NCBI GenBank assembly: GCA_050084515.1
Contig: CM114272.1
Coordinates: 124,001-188,000, forward strand
Direction: 5' to 3'
Source: Blasia pusilla
Lineage: Eukaryota; Marchantiophyta; Marchantiopsida; Blasiales
Length of the DNA stretch: 64,000 bases
The position numbers were made by a program, and so were the translations under genes. Shown here in pieces: positions 20,701-34,215 of the stretch (the first letter of the stretch is position 1; every line of letters starts with the position of its first letter). The notes under the pieces are model-generated. The model had not been told where the DNA came from, did no database searches, and was given only the letters and a program-made list of their open reading frames with translations.

Positions 20701-23700
20701 AGGAGGTCCACAGCGGCATTCTAGTAAGGAGGTTTTTGTGATTGGTAGGCGTGTCTCTGCATGGGTAGCACACAATGTCCAAGATGTGCAGAGATGTTTA
20801 AGGTTGGTTGCCCCCCTTAAGTGTCGCCCAGAGAACTTCTTGTTGTTGTGTCTCTCTACAGCTCTTGGCAATGAGACTCTGGTTTTCTCTTTAGACAGGA
20901 AATTTCAGCATACCGAGAATTCTCTTGGAATTTATATTATGATCAAGTTCATCCATTCCCTCCTAACAATTGTATAGTTGATTTATGTTTCTGGTGATCT
21001 TCCTTGTAGTACCTGGATGACTATTGCGTCAAGCATTCGTGTGGAGGTCAATGTGTCCAGTTCTTCGATATTTGTTGTTCTAGGCTGTCGAACTTCTGGG
21101 ATGTTTGTTATTCCTGATAATGTTCGCGTGGGGAAGTGAAATGGTTCAGCCTCAAGTGTTGAGTTAACATGCAATTGCTGTTTATCTGTAAGGTGTTTAT
21201 AGCACCGAAGCTAGGCCCTTTTATCCAGCCTACCTTCGACAGCTGTTCGATACTCGGCCTAAGGAATTCAAAGCCCACTCAAACATGAAGTCCAGGGACT
21301 GGAGGAAACTTTTGAATGCAGCGTATCAAACACATGTGTCCTCTGTGTGGCCACTACAAGTAGCGAAGTTGGAGGAAGCTCTACATGATGGTGCCCTGCT
21401 TTATGTTTCTTCACAACCGTCCAGTCCCATGGGATTGTGTTCATGTACAGTGGTGCAACTTCGTCAGGTAAGAAAATTTCCAAGTATTATTTTCAGTTGT
21501 TCCTGAGTAATGTTGCTCATGTCCATCAGTTTGTATCGTTTGTCATCAAACAAGTCAGTTGAAGTGTGTTCTCTTTTTCTTGCAGTTTTCTCGCTTGTTG
21601 GCTTTAGAAGAAGCAGCTATGGAGCGTGACATCAAAGAATATGATCTATTCAATGTGCAGTTAATCCACCGGGATTCAATTCATTTTATATTGGAGGTAT
21701 AGTGGATTAGAGTAAAGAGCAGTCGCATTTCAAGATTCTTCGTTGAAATTGATGAAATTTTGCTTCCAGTTTATTTTTTATATTGCAATAGATATACAAC
21801 TACGCCATTCTACTGTGGTTATAATCTATCTTCGTCTATCGCTACGGCATTTTCTTGTGTCTAGGGGTATTGGTATAAATCAAAGTGGTTTCCTAGGTAG
21901 GCTTCTATATTGTCGTGCTCTACGTGAATTGAAGCAAGAGCTACAGCAGATCTCCCTCTTAGCCTGCGATTATTCCAAATTCCAAATTGCTAGTTGGTGG
22001 GTGTTGTTATAATCAATTCAGACGCTTTCTACTGGAAAATCTTAGCAAGTGGATCGTACCAAATCTTGGATTTAAGACTTATCAGCATTCACTTTCAAGT
22101 TCTGTCCATCAGATCTTATCGCTTATGTATCCATGTTAATAGTTTCAGACTGGCAGTGTCTGTCCCTGCGTCTCGCAATGATTTCGTGGGTGTTGCAGCC
22201 ACTGACAATTGTGCTTCCTGTGTCGTCAAAGGTCCCTGGGCTACCTGAAAATCGACCGTCAGTTTTTGTGGAAGACTTTGTGTACATCCGCTGGGAAAGA
22301 CATCCAGGAATAGAGTGCGCTGCGGGTGTTGTGGCTGTGGAACTTCAGCCGAGACCCCGGCTCACACTAGAGCTTCCAGAGTATTTCTTAAAGAGCGCAC
22401 CCCAGCCACCAGAGCTGATGCTAGTTCACGTGCGCTTTACATTCAATCGTCTAGTTCTATCGGTAAGTAGAAACAAAAATGCTTTGACACACAGAATTTT
22501 TGCACAATTATTTTCTGCCCTCTAGTTTCCTTGGCTATCAGTAGTCCAGTGGTCTCCGCCGTGACATGACCATGCTTTCCTGTTGCATCGAAATGACAGT
22601 GATTTCTCTTGGTCAAATACTGGTGTGCAGCGCATGCACCGTGCCCTACAGAAGGTGGCCTCATCATCTATGCAGCTTCTGCCCTGCATATGCACCAAGG
22701 GAGCGGAGCAGAAGGAGAAGAATCCCAGTTTGTCATCCTCTTTCAAAATAAATGAACCTAGCTCAGCTGCTCAGTCTAAATCAAGGTATTTGGAATAGTA
22801 TCAAGAATGGATTTTATTTTCCATCAGATAGTAGTCTCTAAAGATATAGTTCACGCATAAGCTCTTATTTTATGTTTGAGCCTATTCTCTAAAAGGCTTT
22901 TGTTCTCCTTGGAAGTTTACTCTCTAAAATAATGCAATTTTTATCGAGGGATTTGGTATGAGTCCACGTGAACAAAAGCTTGAACGTAATATCTTTGGTC
23001 GGTCGATCTTATTATAAATAGCAAAAAGCTTAAATATGGGATCTGGGTTTGCAAGGAGATACCTCTCTTGTTTAAACTTCTATGCGAAGTATTGAACAAT
23101 TGATATATGACTGGCCACTTTGTGTCGTGGATTTGACTGTCTTCCTTGCAGAATTGAGAGTCCAAAGCGTCGCCAAAGAGTATGAACCTGAACTGTGCAT
23201 CGTCTCTTGCATTACCGTTCTTTTGGGGCCTGTGATATATTGAATGTATTCGGATGAGGAATCCAGTCTCTGTACATCTGAGACAGGGTGGTAGGAAGAA
23301 AGACTTATCTGTGCCTGGGTTCTGCAATATTAACGTAACTTTCTATTGTATTCTAACGGTCTTTAACGCCCGGGGTGATGTGTTTCTCAGACAGATGACA
23401 TCGACAATCGGGGACGAATGAAATCCCTCAATGTGGAGCAATGTAAAGCTGTCAAAAATATTGTTGATCAAGTGCATGGGCCTGGACCTTACATCATACT
23501 TGGGCCACCAGGCACTGGGAAGACAGTAACAGTAAGTTCTTGTCAAATGGACCGGTTGTAATTTCCTTAGGAGATCTTCTCGTTGGTATATTCAGGTACA
23601 AAACACCCTGGACAGGAGTTCCTTGATCATGATTATGGTTGGATTTTAACTTCTCTTCCTCTCTCGCCTAAAGCAGCATATGCTGATATTGCTAAGCTGG

Positions 23701-26700
23701 TAACACCAGAATTGTCCAACACATTCAGTAGCCTTGATTCAAAGCTACTGCATTGGTAAGTAATGTCTATTGGGGATCCCAATCAGGTAAAGTAGATGGC
23801 GTGGTGAAGAGTTTCTTGGTTGACACTTGGAAGCTCCGCACAAACACGTTGTTTGGTCAGCACTCACACTATATGAGAGTGTCTCCCTCCTCTCATATCG
23901 TACCTTTTTCACTTGCTTCTCTCTCTACACCCATCCCACTCTCAAGCACCGTCCAACCAGGGCGCGGGTCTATGGTCGCAAGGCTACGACAGGCACTACT
24001 TAATGAGTACAGTCTCGCCTAAAGCCTCTGGCTGCGTAGGTACATGGAGGCTGGCCTAAATCGAACTGCAAGATGTCTCCAGAAATAGAGCTTGATAACT
24101 TTATTCCTCAAACAAGCTGTCCCTAAACTTAGAAGAGTCTTTAGCCATAACAATCTATCTTTCTTCCTACTGCACTAGATCAGGGAGGGGCATCTACTGT
24201 CCATACCCTTTGCTAATTGTAGCTCCTAGCTGACTTGTACACATGATACAATCTACATTTCACTATATTAAGATATTGATGCATGGTCCATTTCATTTCT
24301 GTAGTTTGACTTGAGTAGCAAAAAGAGAATCTTGGAAAAAATTGCCACTGGAATTTAATAACCAGAGGAAAAAAATCCATAAAACTCGGGGAGGAAGAGT
24401 ACATTTGTTTGTATGTCATTGGATATTTACTTCAAGTGACTGTCAAATGGTCCTAACAACGTTTCCAATCATTGTAAAATTTACGTGTGTCAATTTTAAT
24501 ACTTCTTGTTGGTCGTGAGACGTGCTGTTAGCCCTCTTGAAATTTGGCTGGCTGTTGCCATAGAGGGACATTTATGGATAAAGAATTCTGCAGGTGGTGG
24601 AGTGTGTGCTACAAGTTCTAGCGAGTGATCCTTCAGCACGACTCTGTGTTTGTGCACCGTCAAATTATGCCGCAGACATACTGTGCAGGTGGGTCTGAGG
24701 AAGATTTTGTGCAGTACCAGAAAATGCAGTTTCTGGTCACTGTTAAATTGCTATGTATGTGGTCAATTGGTACAGGAGATGTGCAATTCAGTTCGCAGTT
24801 GAAAGTTTCACGATATCACGTAGGACGGAAGACAGTTTTTTGTTGTGCAAGGCTCCTTTCAGGGAAATGCATGCAGCGATAGAAACCTTTGGTGGAGGTT
24901 TTGTACTCTGTTCAAATATGACCTCTTGGTCTACTATTGCAGAGAACCTACTGGAAAAAGGCCTAACACTGATTTTGCCACTCCAGCGGAATTGCTGCAG
25001 GAGGGATTGATAGTTCGCTGATGTGGAGGATGAATGATGCACAAAGAACCAAGGCTTCCGTGAAAGTGGATGTGTTGCCGTATGTATTGAATAATTTTTC
25101 CTGCTACACAAATAAACGCTTATCGGAAATATCCTGAGGGTTTGAGATTGAAAGATTTACAGATATTTGGTCTGTCTCAATTTTACATGGGCAAAAGCAA
25201 AAATCTCGACCAGTTTTTTGAGATATTAGAGAAAGTTATGATGTTCGTGGAGTTGGATTCAGACGACAATATCAGGTTCTGCTATGAATTTTGTGGGTTC
25301 GCTTCTTTTGGTAGCTATCAGCCCTGGCTCCTGTGGGACAGACCCTTTGATTATTGTCTGATTACCCAACAGCGGGATTCCCACAGAACAGAAGATCTTG
25401 CTTCAGGGTGCACTGTGTCCGGGTTTTTTTTTATCAGATCGGCTAAGGATCGTATGTCAGTGAGAGTTTCATCCGAGTGCAAGGACGGGTTACATCCGTC
25501 TTTGCCATATCACCAGCGAAGAGCTTTTGCAGCTCTGTTTTTTCCTGCTGAGACTTTGTAGCTTCTAGCATATAGCACTAGAATGAGCTATAGAGCATTC
25601 CGCCTGTGGTATTTCTCAAGGCTGGCTGGGAAAGAGGACAAGAAATACTGAACGAAGGATGGTTTTGCAGGTTTTGTGAGTACCGACTGAAATCCGAATG
25701 GGATACACTCAAGCCATTCAGAGTGATAGTGTGCACTTGCGGGGCTTCTGGGATGCTGGATGAGCTGCCATATCTCGGTAAACTGGGACCATTCACACAT
25801 GTGTTCATTGATGAGGCAGGCCAGGTGCGTGTTCTCACAGCCATTGATAACTCAAAATCAAGCTTTGAATGCTCTCTGTGCAGTCTTGCGGTAGTTCCTG
25901 ACGAACACGACAGTGATATTCGTGAAGTTGTCAATTATAGTGTTTAGTATACAGTAAGTGACGTTGGGTATTGCAATTATATTTCTCTGATAGACTTGTG
26001 GTGGTGTGAATTCACAGGCGCTGATTCCAGAAGCATTGATTCCACTTTCACTTGGTCATTCTAGTGCTTGCCGTGTCCTCTGTGGGGACCCGAAGCAGCT
26101 TGGGCCTGTGGTACATACTTCTCTGTTACCCAGTCGGTTTCCTCTCCTTGCGCCTATGCTATAATTGCATAGCTGGTAGGATCTAGGATTTCTTTCACGT
26201 TCAGTAGTTCTTCCCAAAGCTGCCGTACCTGTAACAGTTTTTGGGGACCTCAATCAGGTAAGTTAGGTAGTATTTCATGCAGTTTCTTGGCTGGTTCCTA
26301 GAATCTTGGCACAGACACTCAATTTGGTAAGCACTCGCACTATATGAGAGTATTCCTCCTCTCATCTGGGTATCTCTTCACTTCATCTGGCCCATCCCAG
26401 TCCATAACTGTGCATAAATACCTGTGCCCAACCAGGGCACAGGAATTTATGCACAAGACCGTGATAGGCACCACCTGATGAGTAGGGTCTTTTGCCAGCC
26501 TTTTGCATTAGCCACCTTGAGTCTCTTTACCTCTCTGAGGTGGGATCTATTCTATGCTCAGGTCGGTTATTAAGATGCCTGTGGATGTTCAAAGTTGTCA
26601 TTTAGTGCCCTTTCCTAGATCCAGTATGAAATATATTCAGCAAGAGATTTAAAAGGCTTCCCTGTAAGTGGTTGCTCTCTCATTTGTTGTATAAATATGA

Positions 26701-29700
26701 GAAATGCACGATACGTTGGCTAGAATACGATAGCAGAGCTGCGTATGAACTTTATGGAGAACTTCGTAGACTATACTCACCCAAGCTCTAGACTACATAC
26801 TAGTCTGGATGGTGGCTAGAGACAAGATAGCTAAATGGGGAAACACTAAGGGTAGATGGTTTCAGATATTTAAGCCTGAAACCTCATCCAAAATGTCCAG
26901 CGCCACTTTGGCCAAGTAATAAAGCGGCTAAGTGACTAGTTAGATGGAGAACCTTTAAGAGTAGCAGCGTTAGTTTAAGCCTGAAACCTTTATCTAAAAT
27001 GTATTTATCCAACATCATCTTGAATTGCCTAACCTTGCTTACTATAGATGCGGCATGCTTCACAATTAGTACAAGATGCTGTGCATGCACCAGTTCAGCC
27101 TCTGATAAATCTGAAATTTCGACTCGAAAGGTACACTCAAGACTGGCAGCAGGAAAGGGACTTGACGATTCGTTGATTGCACGATTTGAACGGTTTGTTG
27201 AGAGCTCAACTTCGGATGGGGTTGTGCAGTCGCCAGTAACCAAGCTTGTCCGAAACTACAGAGCTAATGGGAAGGTGTGGGCTTTTAATACTACTTACTG
27301 CGGTTTGGTTCTTTTCTTTTGAATGAAGATAATACCATCATGGGATCTGCTTGATTAGTAAGCTGGTGATCTACAGGATGATATTTTACCCCATCTTACT
27401 CTGGACTCCTTTGTCTCCCAGTTATTGGAGCTTCCATCAAGAATGTTCTACAATAATGAGCTCATTGCCGCCGCTCAGGTGATTGGTGCAGGACCTTCCT
27501 CAGGATCTGTATTTTGTTTTAATCTCTAGATTCCTTTTACATAGAAAATGATCAGATGGGAACAGCTTCCACCTTGGAAAAAAAAGGCAAATACAGGATA
27601 GGAATGAAACACTAAGAAAGGGGACAAGCCCCAATACTAGTGGGCGCACTGGGCATTCTCTACATTCTACATCAACTTTGAGCCAAATAGAAGTGGAGTC
27701 CTGTGAAAAGAGAGGAGGAATGGTATAATCTTAAGTGGCAGTGGTTTGAATTTCAAGCAGGTCAACATGGTTTGTCCACCAAAGGATTGGGATGAGCTGA
27801 AGGGACGTGACTTCCCGATGCTCTTCTATGGGGTGAAGGGGCAACAACTGCGTGAGGGTGAATCACCATCCTATTTCAATCCAGGTATAACATATGGCTA
27901 TAAATCCTGGAACTGTTCTATTTGTGTCTATGGACGATCTAATTCATTTATGTAAGCATGGTTTCCTCTTGTGGCCTAATGTGCCGTCCTTCTGACTCAC
28001 GCTGGGTCAAAACTCCTCACATTTCTTTAGAAGGGACTTGTGAAGGAAAGTCTGAGATCTCCATGCAGTTGACCGAATCAGGGACTTGACTACCTCTAAT
28101 TCATTTAACTGTTGGTTTCAAAACTCTACAGTAGAAGCAGTCAAAGTGGCGGATTTAATTTGTGGGCTTATTGAGAAGACAAATATCGCACCAGGTGACA
28201 TAGGTGTCATGGCCCCATTTCGACGGCAGGTGAGAAAGCATGCTTATCAGACGTCTTCATTGGGACTTACACAGATGATTTGTGCTTTTAGATACCATCA
28301 CTCTAAACTCTTTCCCATGTCCTTGGGTTGAATGTTACTTCCTCGAGGCTTCTGTATTCTAAATGATTTATGTGCCTTCCATGGAACAGGTCATCAAATT
28401 GCGCTTGGTCCTGCGGGCTAGAGAGTTACGGGATGTGAGAGTGGGAACTGTAGATGATTATCAGGTATACATCGTGGGTCTGAAAGAGAAACAGTTGGTT
28501 CAGTTGTGCCATACTATTTCTCGGTTCAAAAGAGATTCATCCATCTCATTGTTCTTAAACTTCACTCTTTTATGATTAGAGTCGGTACAAGTTTTCCCTG
28601 GTTGTTGGAGTCTTGGGTTTTCCATATACAGCCAGTGGTCTACTGAGAAAGAGATTTTTTGGCGTGGTCTGTGGTGGTCGTGAAGAAGTTTGTCCAGATT
28701 CCTGATTTGGAATAATGCGAAACTGCCTCATTTCGGACAAGCAAGCGAGGATGTGAATGCTTGAAAGTCGAGCCATCTAGTGTCCTTTTCGTATATGCCT
28801 AGACTCTCAAAACTGTCATGGCATTCAATCTGTTTGACTCCCTGATGCAGGGTCAAGAGGAGAAGGTTGTGTTCATATCCACTGTTTTGACGCGGCCAGA
28901 GTCTGTGAAAAATGTGAAGGGAGGTGGGAAGGATTGTCATATTGGATTTCTAAGCAATGCAAAACGTTTTAATGTGGCAATTACTCGAGCTAAGGTAATG
29001 CATCTAATTCATTGGTCGTACTCTAGGGTAGGAATTCGTTGCACTTTCCCTTTGGAGAATGGAGGGGCTAGATAAATAGGTCTGCGTGTGCTAGCAGCAT
29101 GAGCGTCGGTGATCCAACACTACTGATCAGCTAAGAAGCCAGAGTTCCTCAACTTTCACAGTGATTCACAGATTTTGTGAGTGGCTCTGGAGAACAAGAA
29201 TGGTGGTTAGTCTTTCTTGCTAAAGTAACAAGGTATTGAGAGGTCTTTGAAAACTTCCTGCCTATCTTGGAAGTAGTTCTGGAATGGTCTACCCCATCAG
29301 ACAAGCCCTGAAAGATACTCTCTTCACATCTTGATGCCATCACAATCCCTCCGTTTACATGTAGATTCAATACTGCATCTCTGAGGATTCAGATAAATGC
29401 TCTAGGTCGACAAAGGGAGTGCGGGAAAAATTTGTTAGCTAGTTTTATAAGTGGTAAGTCGACTGTGGTATAGCGTATTTGATCTGCTCTAATATGAGGA
29501 AAGCCAACCCCAAATGATGGGCATCACAAAGTGTAGCTAGAACGTCCTCAATGCAGGTCTCAGACGCTAATTCCATGTGCTTTCCTCACCTGTGATAGAT
29601 TAAAGCTGTTTTCTTTTCGTTTTTTAGAAGTTGATCATTTCATTCCTTGTAAAATTGTTTTTAATTTGAACTCTAAGGGGGAAATTTTCCTAATCTGAGG

Positions 29701-30141
29701 TTGAAGCTATCCTTTTGTATCTGAGGAGCTCACAGCGAATCCATGATTTGTACTGGGAATCTTAGTTCAGCATGGTTTGTACAGGCAATGCTGGTCGTGG
29801 TTGGCCACCCTCTGGTTCTATCGCAGGATGAAAACTGGAGTGAACTTCTGCGATATTGTTTAGCACGAGATGCATTTCGAGGATATGGAAGTGATTATGT
29901 TCCCCCATGGAGCCGTCTCGAGTCCCCATGGGAAACACCATCAACAGAAACTGCAGAGTCTAGCGAGGCGAACAGTAGCGATGATACCATATTGGAAACT
30001 TTGGAGACCTCAAAAGCTATTGAGAAGATGGCAGAGCTATCGTTACTGGGGATGGGAGATGCGGACAAACTTTATCCAGGCGATCTGGATTCTATGTACA
30101 ACGCTTTTAGTGAAGAAATGGAATGGCGTGTACAACTTTAG
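17777..30141 (+). CDS. SDE3: SDE3/MOV10-like RNA helicase (20 exons)
   Basis: Superfamily 1 RNA helicase; Arabidopsis SDE3 acts in RNA silencing. Exons: 17777-18293, 19856-20130, 20606-20744, 21193-21467, 21586-21696, 22199-22462, 22631-22785, 23152-23179, 23391-23531, 24594-24688, 24987-25083, 25681-25824, 26018-26110, 27131-27274, 27422-27478, 27761-27884, 28132-28229, 28390-28464, 28851-28994, 29785-30141. All are GT..AG with matching phases: 3,333 nt, 1,110 aa. Helicase motifs: Walker A GPPGTGKT (residues 626-633), CAPSNYAAD (Ia), DEAGQ (from 743), GDPKQLGP (770-777), VGTVDDYQGQE (V) and NVAITRAK (VI). All catalytic motifs are intact. KVPGLPENRPSVFVED before the helicase core is typical of SDE3. 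One exon is only 28 bp. The least certain exons are those at 20606 and 21193 and the 25681 acceptor. An in-frame ATG at 17729 is possible but lies before a likely acceptor. Confidence 0.88.
23770..24020 (+). repeat. SINE-like repeat, copy A (SDE3 intron)
   Basis: About 250 bp starting TTGGGGATCCCAATCAGGTAA and ending near GGCACTACTTAATGAGTACAG. It includes CAACCAGGGCGCGGG and ATGGTCGCAAGGCTACGAC. The same layout recurs at 26241-26490 and, on the minus strand, at 38300-38553. No coding capacity is seen. It lies in the 23532-24593 intron. Confidence 0.75.
26241..26490 (+). repeat. SINE-like repeat, copy B (SDE3 intron)
   Basis: It starts TTGGGGACCTCAATCAGGTAA, has GTAAGCACTCGCACTATATGAGAG in the middle and ends GATAGGCACCACCTGATGAGTA. 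It is more diverged than copy A. It lies in the 26111-27130 intron, in the same orientation as the gene. Confidence 0.7.
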
Positions 30142-33100
30142 TTATCCACTCCGAATCATAGAGGTTCTCTCATAGGTAGGTTGCCAACTTCTGAAGGGTT
30201 GGAGATAGGTCACTGGAAATTTCATGAGAGCGCCCACTACAAGAAGAAACATAGTCCGATGAGGTATTGGTCAAAATTTTGCCAACAGAGAATTAGGTTT
30301 GATTATCAAGGTCGGTCTAGGTTGAGGCTGCATCTGTGTAGTGTACATATTTCTCACTTCTATCAGAGTTTTGGGATAGTTGTGGTGGGTGGAAGAACTG
30401 ACTCCAAGGCTCAGAGGTCAGTGTAGGCCTTATGTTTATTGAGTAAATTAGTTCCTGAAGCATTTGCGACCCACCATGGGGGCGCCATTACTACCAGAAG
30501 TAAACTGTAGGTGTAGAGAGACCAAGAATATCGCTGTAATTTATCCCGATTTGGTCATTGCAAGCATTCGCGACATTTAGTGAAAAGCTTGAGAGAAGAT
30601 TGTCATGGATCACACACGTCTATTGAGGTCGCATTTTCTGTTGCAATTTTTACCACTCAAATTCCTGTTTACCTCCTGCTTCATGCCGCGTTCTCAGCAC
30701 ACAGATGTTTCCATGGCGCAATTTGTTTCCTTCATTCTGTGATGGTGCAACTTGCTCGCAACAGCTACACTACTGGACAAGTCTAGATATTGCCAATTGC
30801 CACAGGATTGACACACAACTTGGGAGAGATGTGAAGTTATGAGTTCATGGAATAGCTGTAAATAGTCATACCCTAGTAACCCAAGATACACAGACTCTAG
30901 TTTGTACAAACTGGGAAATCAGATAATGTTTGAAGAGGTTGCTCTTCAAACACCATACCAAATTCAGATTCCAGACAACCATTCATTGTAGATGTTTACT
31001 TCGGCAACCTCCATATTGGCAAGAATGATGGACTCTTTCCGACACCCGGGGGAACTCTCAAACCCATGCATCTATCCTCTTGTTGGGTTGGTTTTCATTT
31101 ACTTGTAGTTAGTTTTTAATAAGGAACAAGTGTTTTATCTTACCTCATATCTTATTTTTCCCTCATTGCAACCAAGAGTCTATAACCAAGTGGTAGGAAT
31201 CCTCTATGTTAGATGGAAGGGAGCAAATTCTCAATCTAAAAGTCCTCACTAAAATGAAATCATATCAAGACTCGGATAGATGCATGATATGTGGAATGCA
31301 CCATCACTTTACTTACATTGTTATGACACTCAATTGATTTGGGGAGGCCTCTTTGTTTATACTTGTATATTATTCAAGTAACATAGGTATTTGTGCGGAA
31401 GGAAGAAGTATCTCTTTCCTACTTCGTTGAAGCACTCTACAATTGATTTGCACCGGTGTACGATCGTGCGATGCATAGGTTTAAATTACCTCTAATAATT
31501 AAATCTTAAAATTCTCAAATATCATTTTAATTAATTTCGAACGATGCTCTTGACTAAAAGTGTCAAGTGTCAAGAGGCGAGGACTTTGCAAAATGAAGGG
31601 GTATTCTCCAATGATAATATAGATGGTATGCAACTCGAATGATATAGCACACTTGAATATAAAGACAAAAGAGGAATTCCCCAACATGGGCTTCACAAAC
31701 TACGACTGGTTGTCTAGAAGTGGCAGCAAATCTTTGTGCTCCCAACATATCCTTCTTCGTAAAGGTAGCTAATGGAAATTGAGGATTTCAGATCAAATTA
31801 AAAACTTTTGACTAAATAGTGATAGTAGAATGAAATTACTCAACTCTATTGACAAAAGATGAAAATGTATTCATCCACATAAGTAAAATAGTTATGGTGA
31901 ACTCTCTCGCCACATGTGAGAACCCACATTTCTTATGCTATTTTAATGCCCAAAATTATTACATTCAAGGTCTAGTTGAGACTCAAGTGGGCATATCTCA
32001 ATGCCAATTTTTGTAGACGAAGGTACCCAAACTCAATCTGGTAGGAGCGTGATGACCCCACACATCTATTGCAATAGCTTCACGATGTAGCTCAATTGTG
32101 GCCACATGTTGTTGGGCCCATATCCAAGTCGGAATTAAGGGGGAACCACTCCAACTTGAAATTCGAGCTTGCTCACAAGCGATTATGAGTCCCAATGCAT
32201 GAATCGGATCATTAATTTTATAGTCTTGGTTGTTCTTCTACAGCTTTGTGAGAAACTTAGTGTAACTCTTGCTTAGAGCAGCTCTATGTGTAGGATCCGA
32301 GGTAGGATCTCTATGCACGAACATGCATTGTCTCATTTTAGCAATATTGTTAATGCATCAATTCTCACTTTGCAACTCTTCCTAGGCTTCGGGGCTTCTT
32401 CTCGATCTACATGGATCCTTTTCTCTCTTTGTGGCTTCCTCTCTTTGCATTGCTTGTAGTTTTTCAACTTTCAATTTTTCCTCAATCTTTGGCTTTTCCC
32501 AACTCTTCCTCACTCCTTGCTCCTCCTCTCTTAGTGCGACTTGCATAGTTTCTCGTTTTGGTTCTTTTTAGATCCAGTTCATATGTTTCTTACTTTTTTT
32601 GTGACTCTTACATGACTCTATAGTGCGTGTTACTAAATGTGGAGTCCCACCCAATTCTTGCAGATCCCACCTTATTGCTACATTAGGGCATTCCTAAAAG
32701 TAATTTTTAGGAGTTCATGGCTTTTCATTTCATTTACTTTCCTCATACATAGGACTTAAGAGAACCCTTCTACTTCCATGAAATGTCCATAGCGATCCTT
32801 AGTGTGGATGCACACTTGGACATTCTATTGATATTTAGAGTTGGGAAAATTAGAGAGGAGAGACTATTAGAGAGGAAGTGCCAAGAGAGTCAAACTCTAC
32901 GGTCATATTTTCAAGATCAAAATTTTTCATCGGTCTATTTGCTCCATCATCAATCTTTAATACATCGACATAAAGATTATGCTTAAAGCAAAAAAATATT
33001 TTTCCACCACTTGCCTCCATTTCTTTGGCGGACAGTTGCTTAAGAATTGAAGATAAGATTCTTGGATGTTGTAATTTCCACCCTCACATGCTCCTTGGGT

Positions 33101-33570
33101 GTAATAGGGTCTTCTTTATATCTTGGGGACTCTACAGGCGATGGACGAAACTCTGAATCCAAAATTGATGGGAAGTTGAGATATTTTAAGATTGAGAAGG
33201 AAGGGCTAGATTCTACACTACATACAAAACATTTGGGAAGGGATGGACTGTTGACGTACATAGTAGAGCATTATGAATAGCTAAGTTTATAGAGCTGACG
33301 CTAGTGGGGAAACAGGAAGTGAAACATGACTCCGGGTTAAGGAGGTTGCAAGATCTTGGTGTGACTCACGAGAGTCAGAACTTAGACTAGCTAGTTGTGA
33401 GACCAAGAACCGCGGTAGAACCTACCGCAAGACTAACTCTAGGAGAGGCGTGCACACACCTTAAGACTAGCCTTAGGTGAGAAATGGTTGTAGCTACTTC
33501 CAATGCAAACAAGGTGTGAGACCTTTGAGCCAAGCTCCAAATGAAGGGCAAGAAGCAAAGTGCATGAGTA
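30142..33570. other. intergenic, no gene seen
   Basis: The first few hundred bases hold the SDE3 3' untranslated region. The rest is AT-rich with stops in all frames. No domain, LTR or tandem repeat was recognised. Confidence 0.5.
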
Positions 33571-33827
33571 GTCCATAGTTGCACAAAAATGGACAAGTCT
33601 ATCCCCAGGGCGAACATGGACGAACAAGTATGGACATGGATTGCAAGAGGTGGTGCCCACATTTTATAGCTCTTGCTAGCAGCCAAGGCCGAGGCCGGCG
33701 GGGCAAAAAGTGGGGAGGGAATGGAGGTGGAGGAAGGAAGAAACGAGAAGGTGCGGAACGTGGAGGCAAGTAGGGAGGATGAGAAAGAAGGGGAAGGTGG
33801 GACGGATATGGACGAGTCATCCCATAG

Positions 33828-34215
33828 CAGGATTGCACACGGACTTTGTCCGTGTTCGTAGACATGTCCATGTCCACAAACTTATTTCCATGCCTAGGAC
33901 GGACATGTTCGTGCAAGCCTGGGTACCCCCAACCTGCCGAGCACGTGGCGGGCACCCGGCCTCGCCAAACCTGCATATGTTTTGTGGCCCACGCGACCCC
34001 AATTGGGTAGGCTCTCGGCCATGCATTTTGTGAGTGGGGCCCATGAAACTCATGGCAGGGCTTTGCGTGGGCTACAAAATGTGTGCAGGCTCAGCCAGTG
34101 CGGGTGCCCGCTACGGGCTCTGGGGGTGGGGTCGAATGCGAGCCGTGGATACCCGGACAGCATATCCATGGATATGTCCGCACCTTTGCCGGAGATGGAA
34201 GTTTGGCCATGTTTT
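33828..34215 (+). repeat. GC-rich dispersed element, copy 1
   Basis: It begins CAGGATTGCACACGGACTTTG and runs through GGACGGACATGTTCGTGCAAG into a stretch of GGGC/GCCC-rich sequence, ending near CATATCCATGGATATGTCCG. It resembles the copies at 51741-52078 and 58480-58905. It contrasts sharply with its AT-rich flanks. Its right end is uncertain. Confidence 0.6.
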
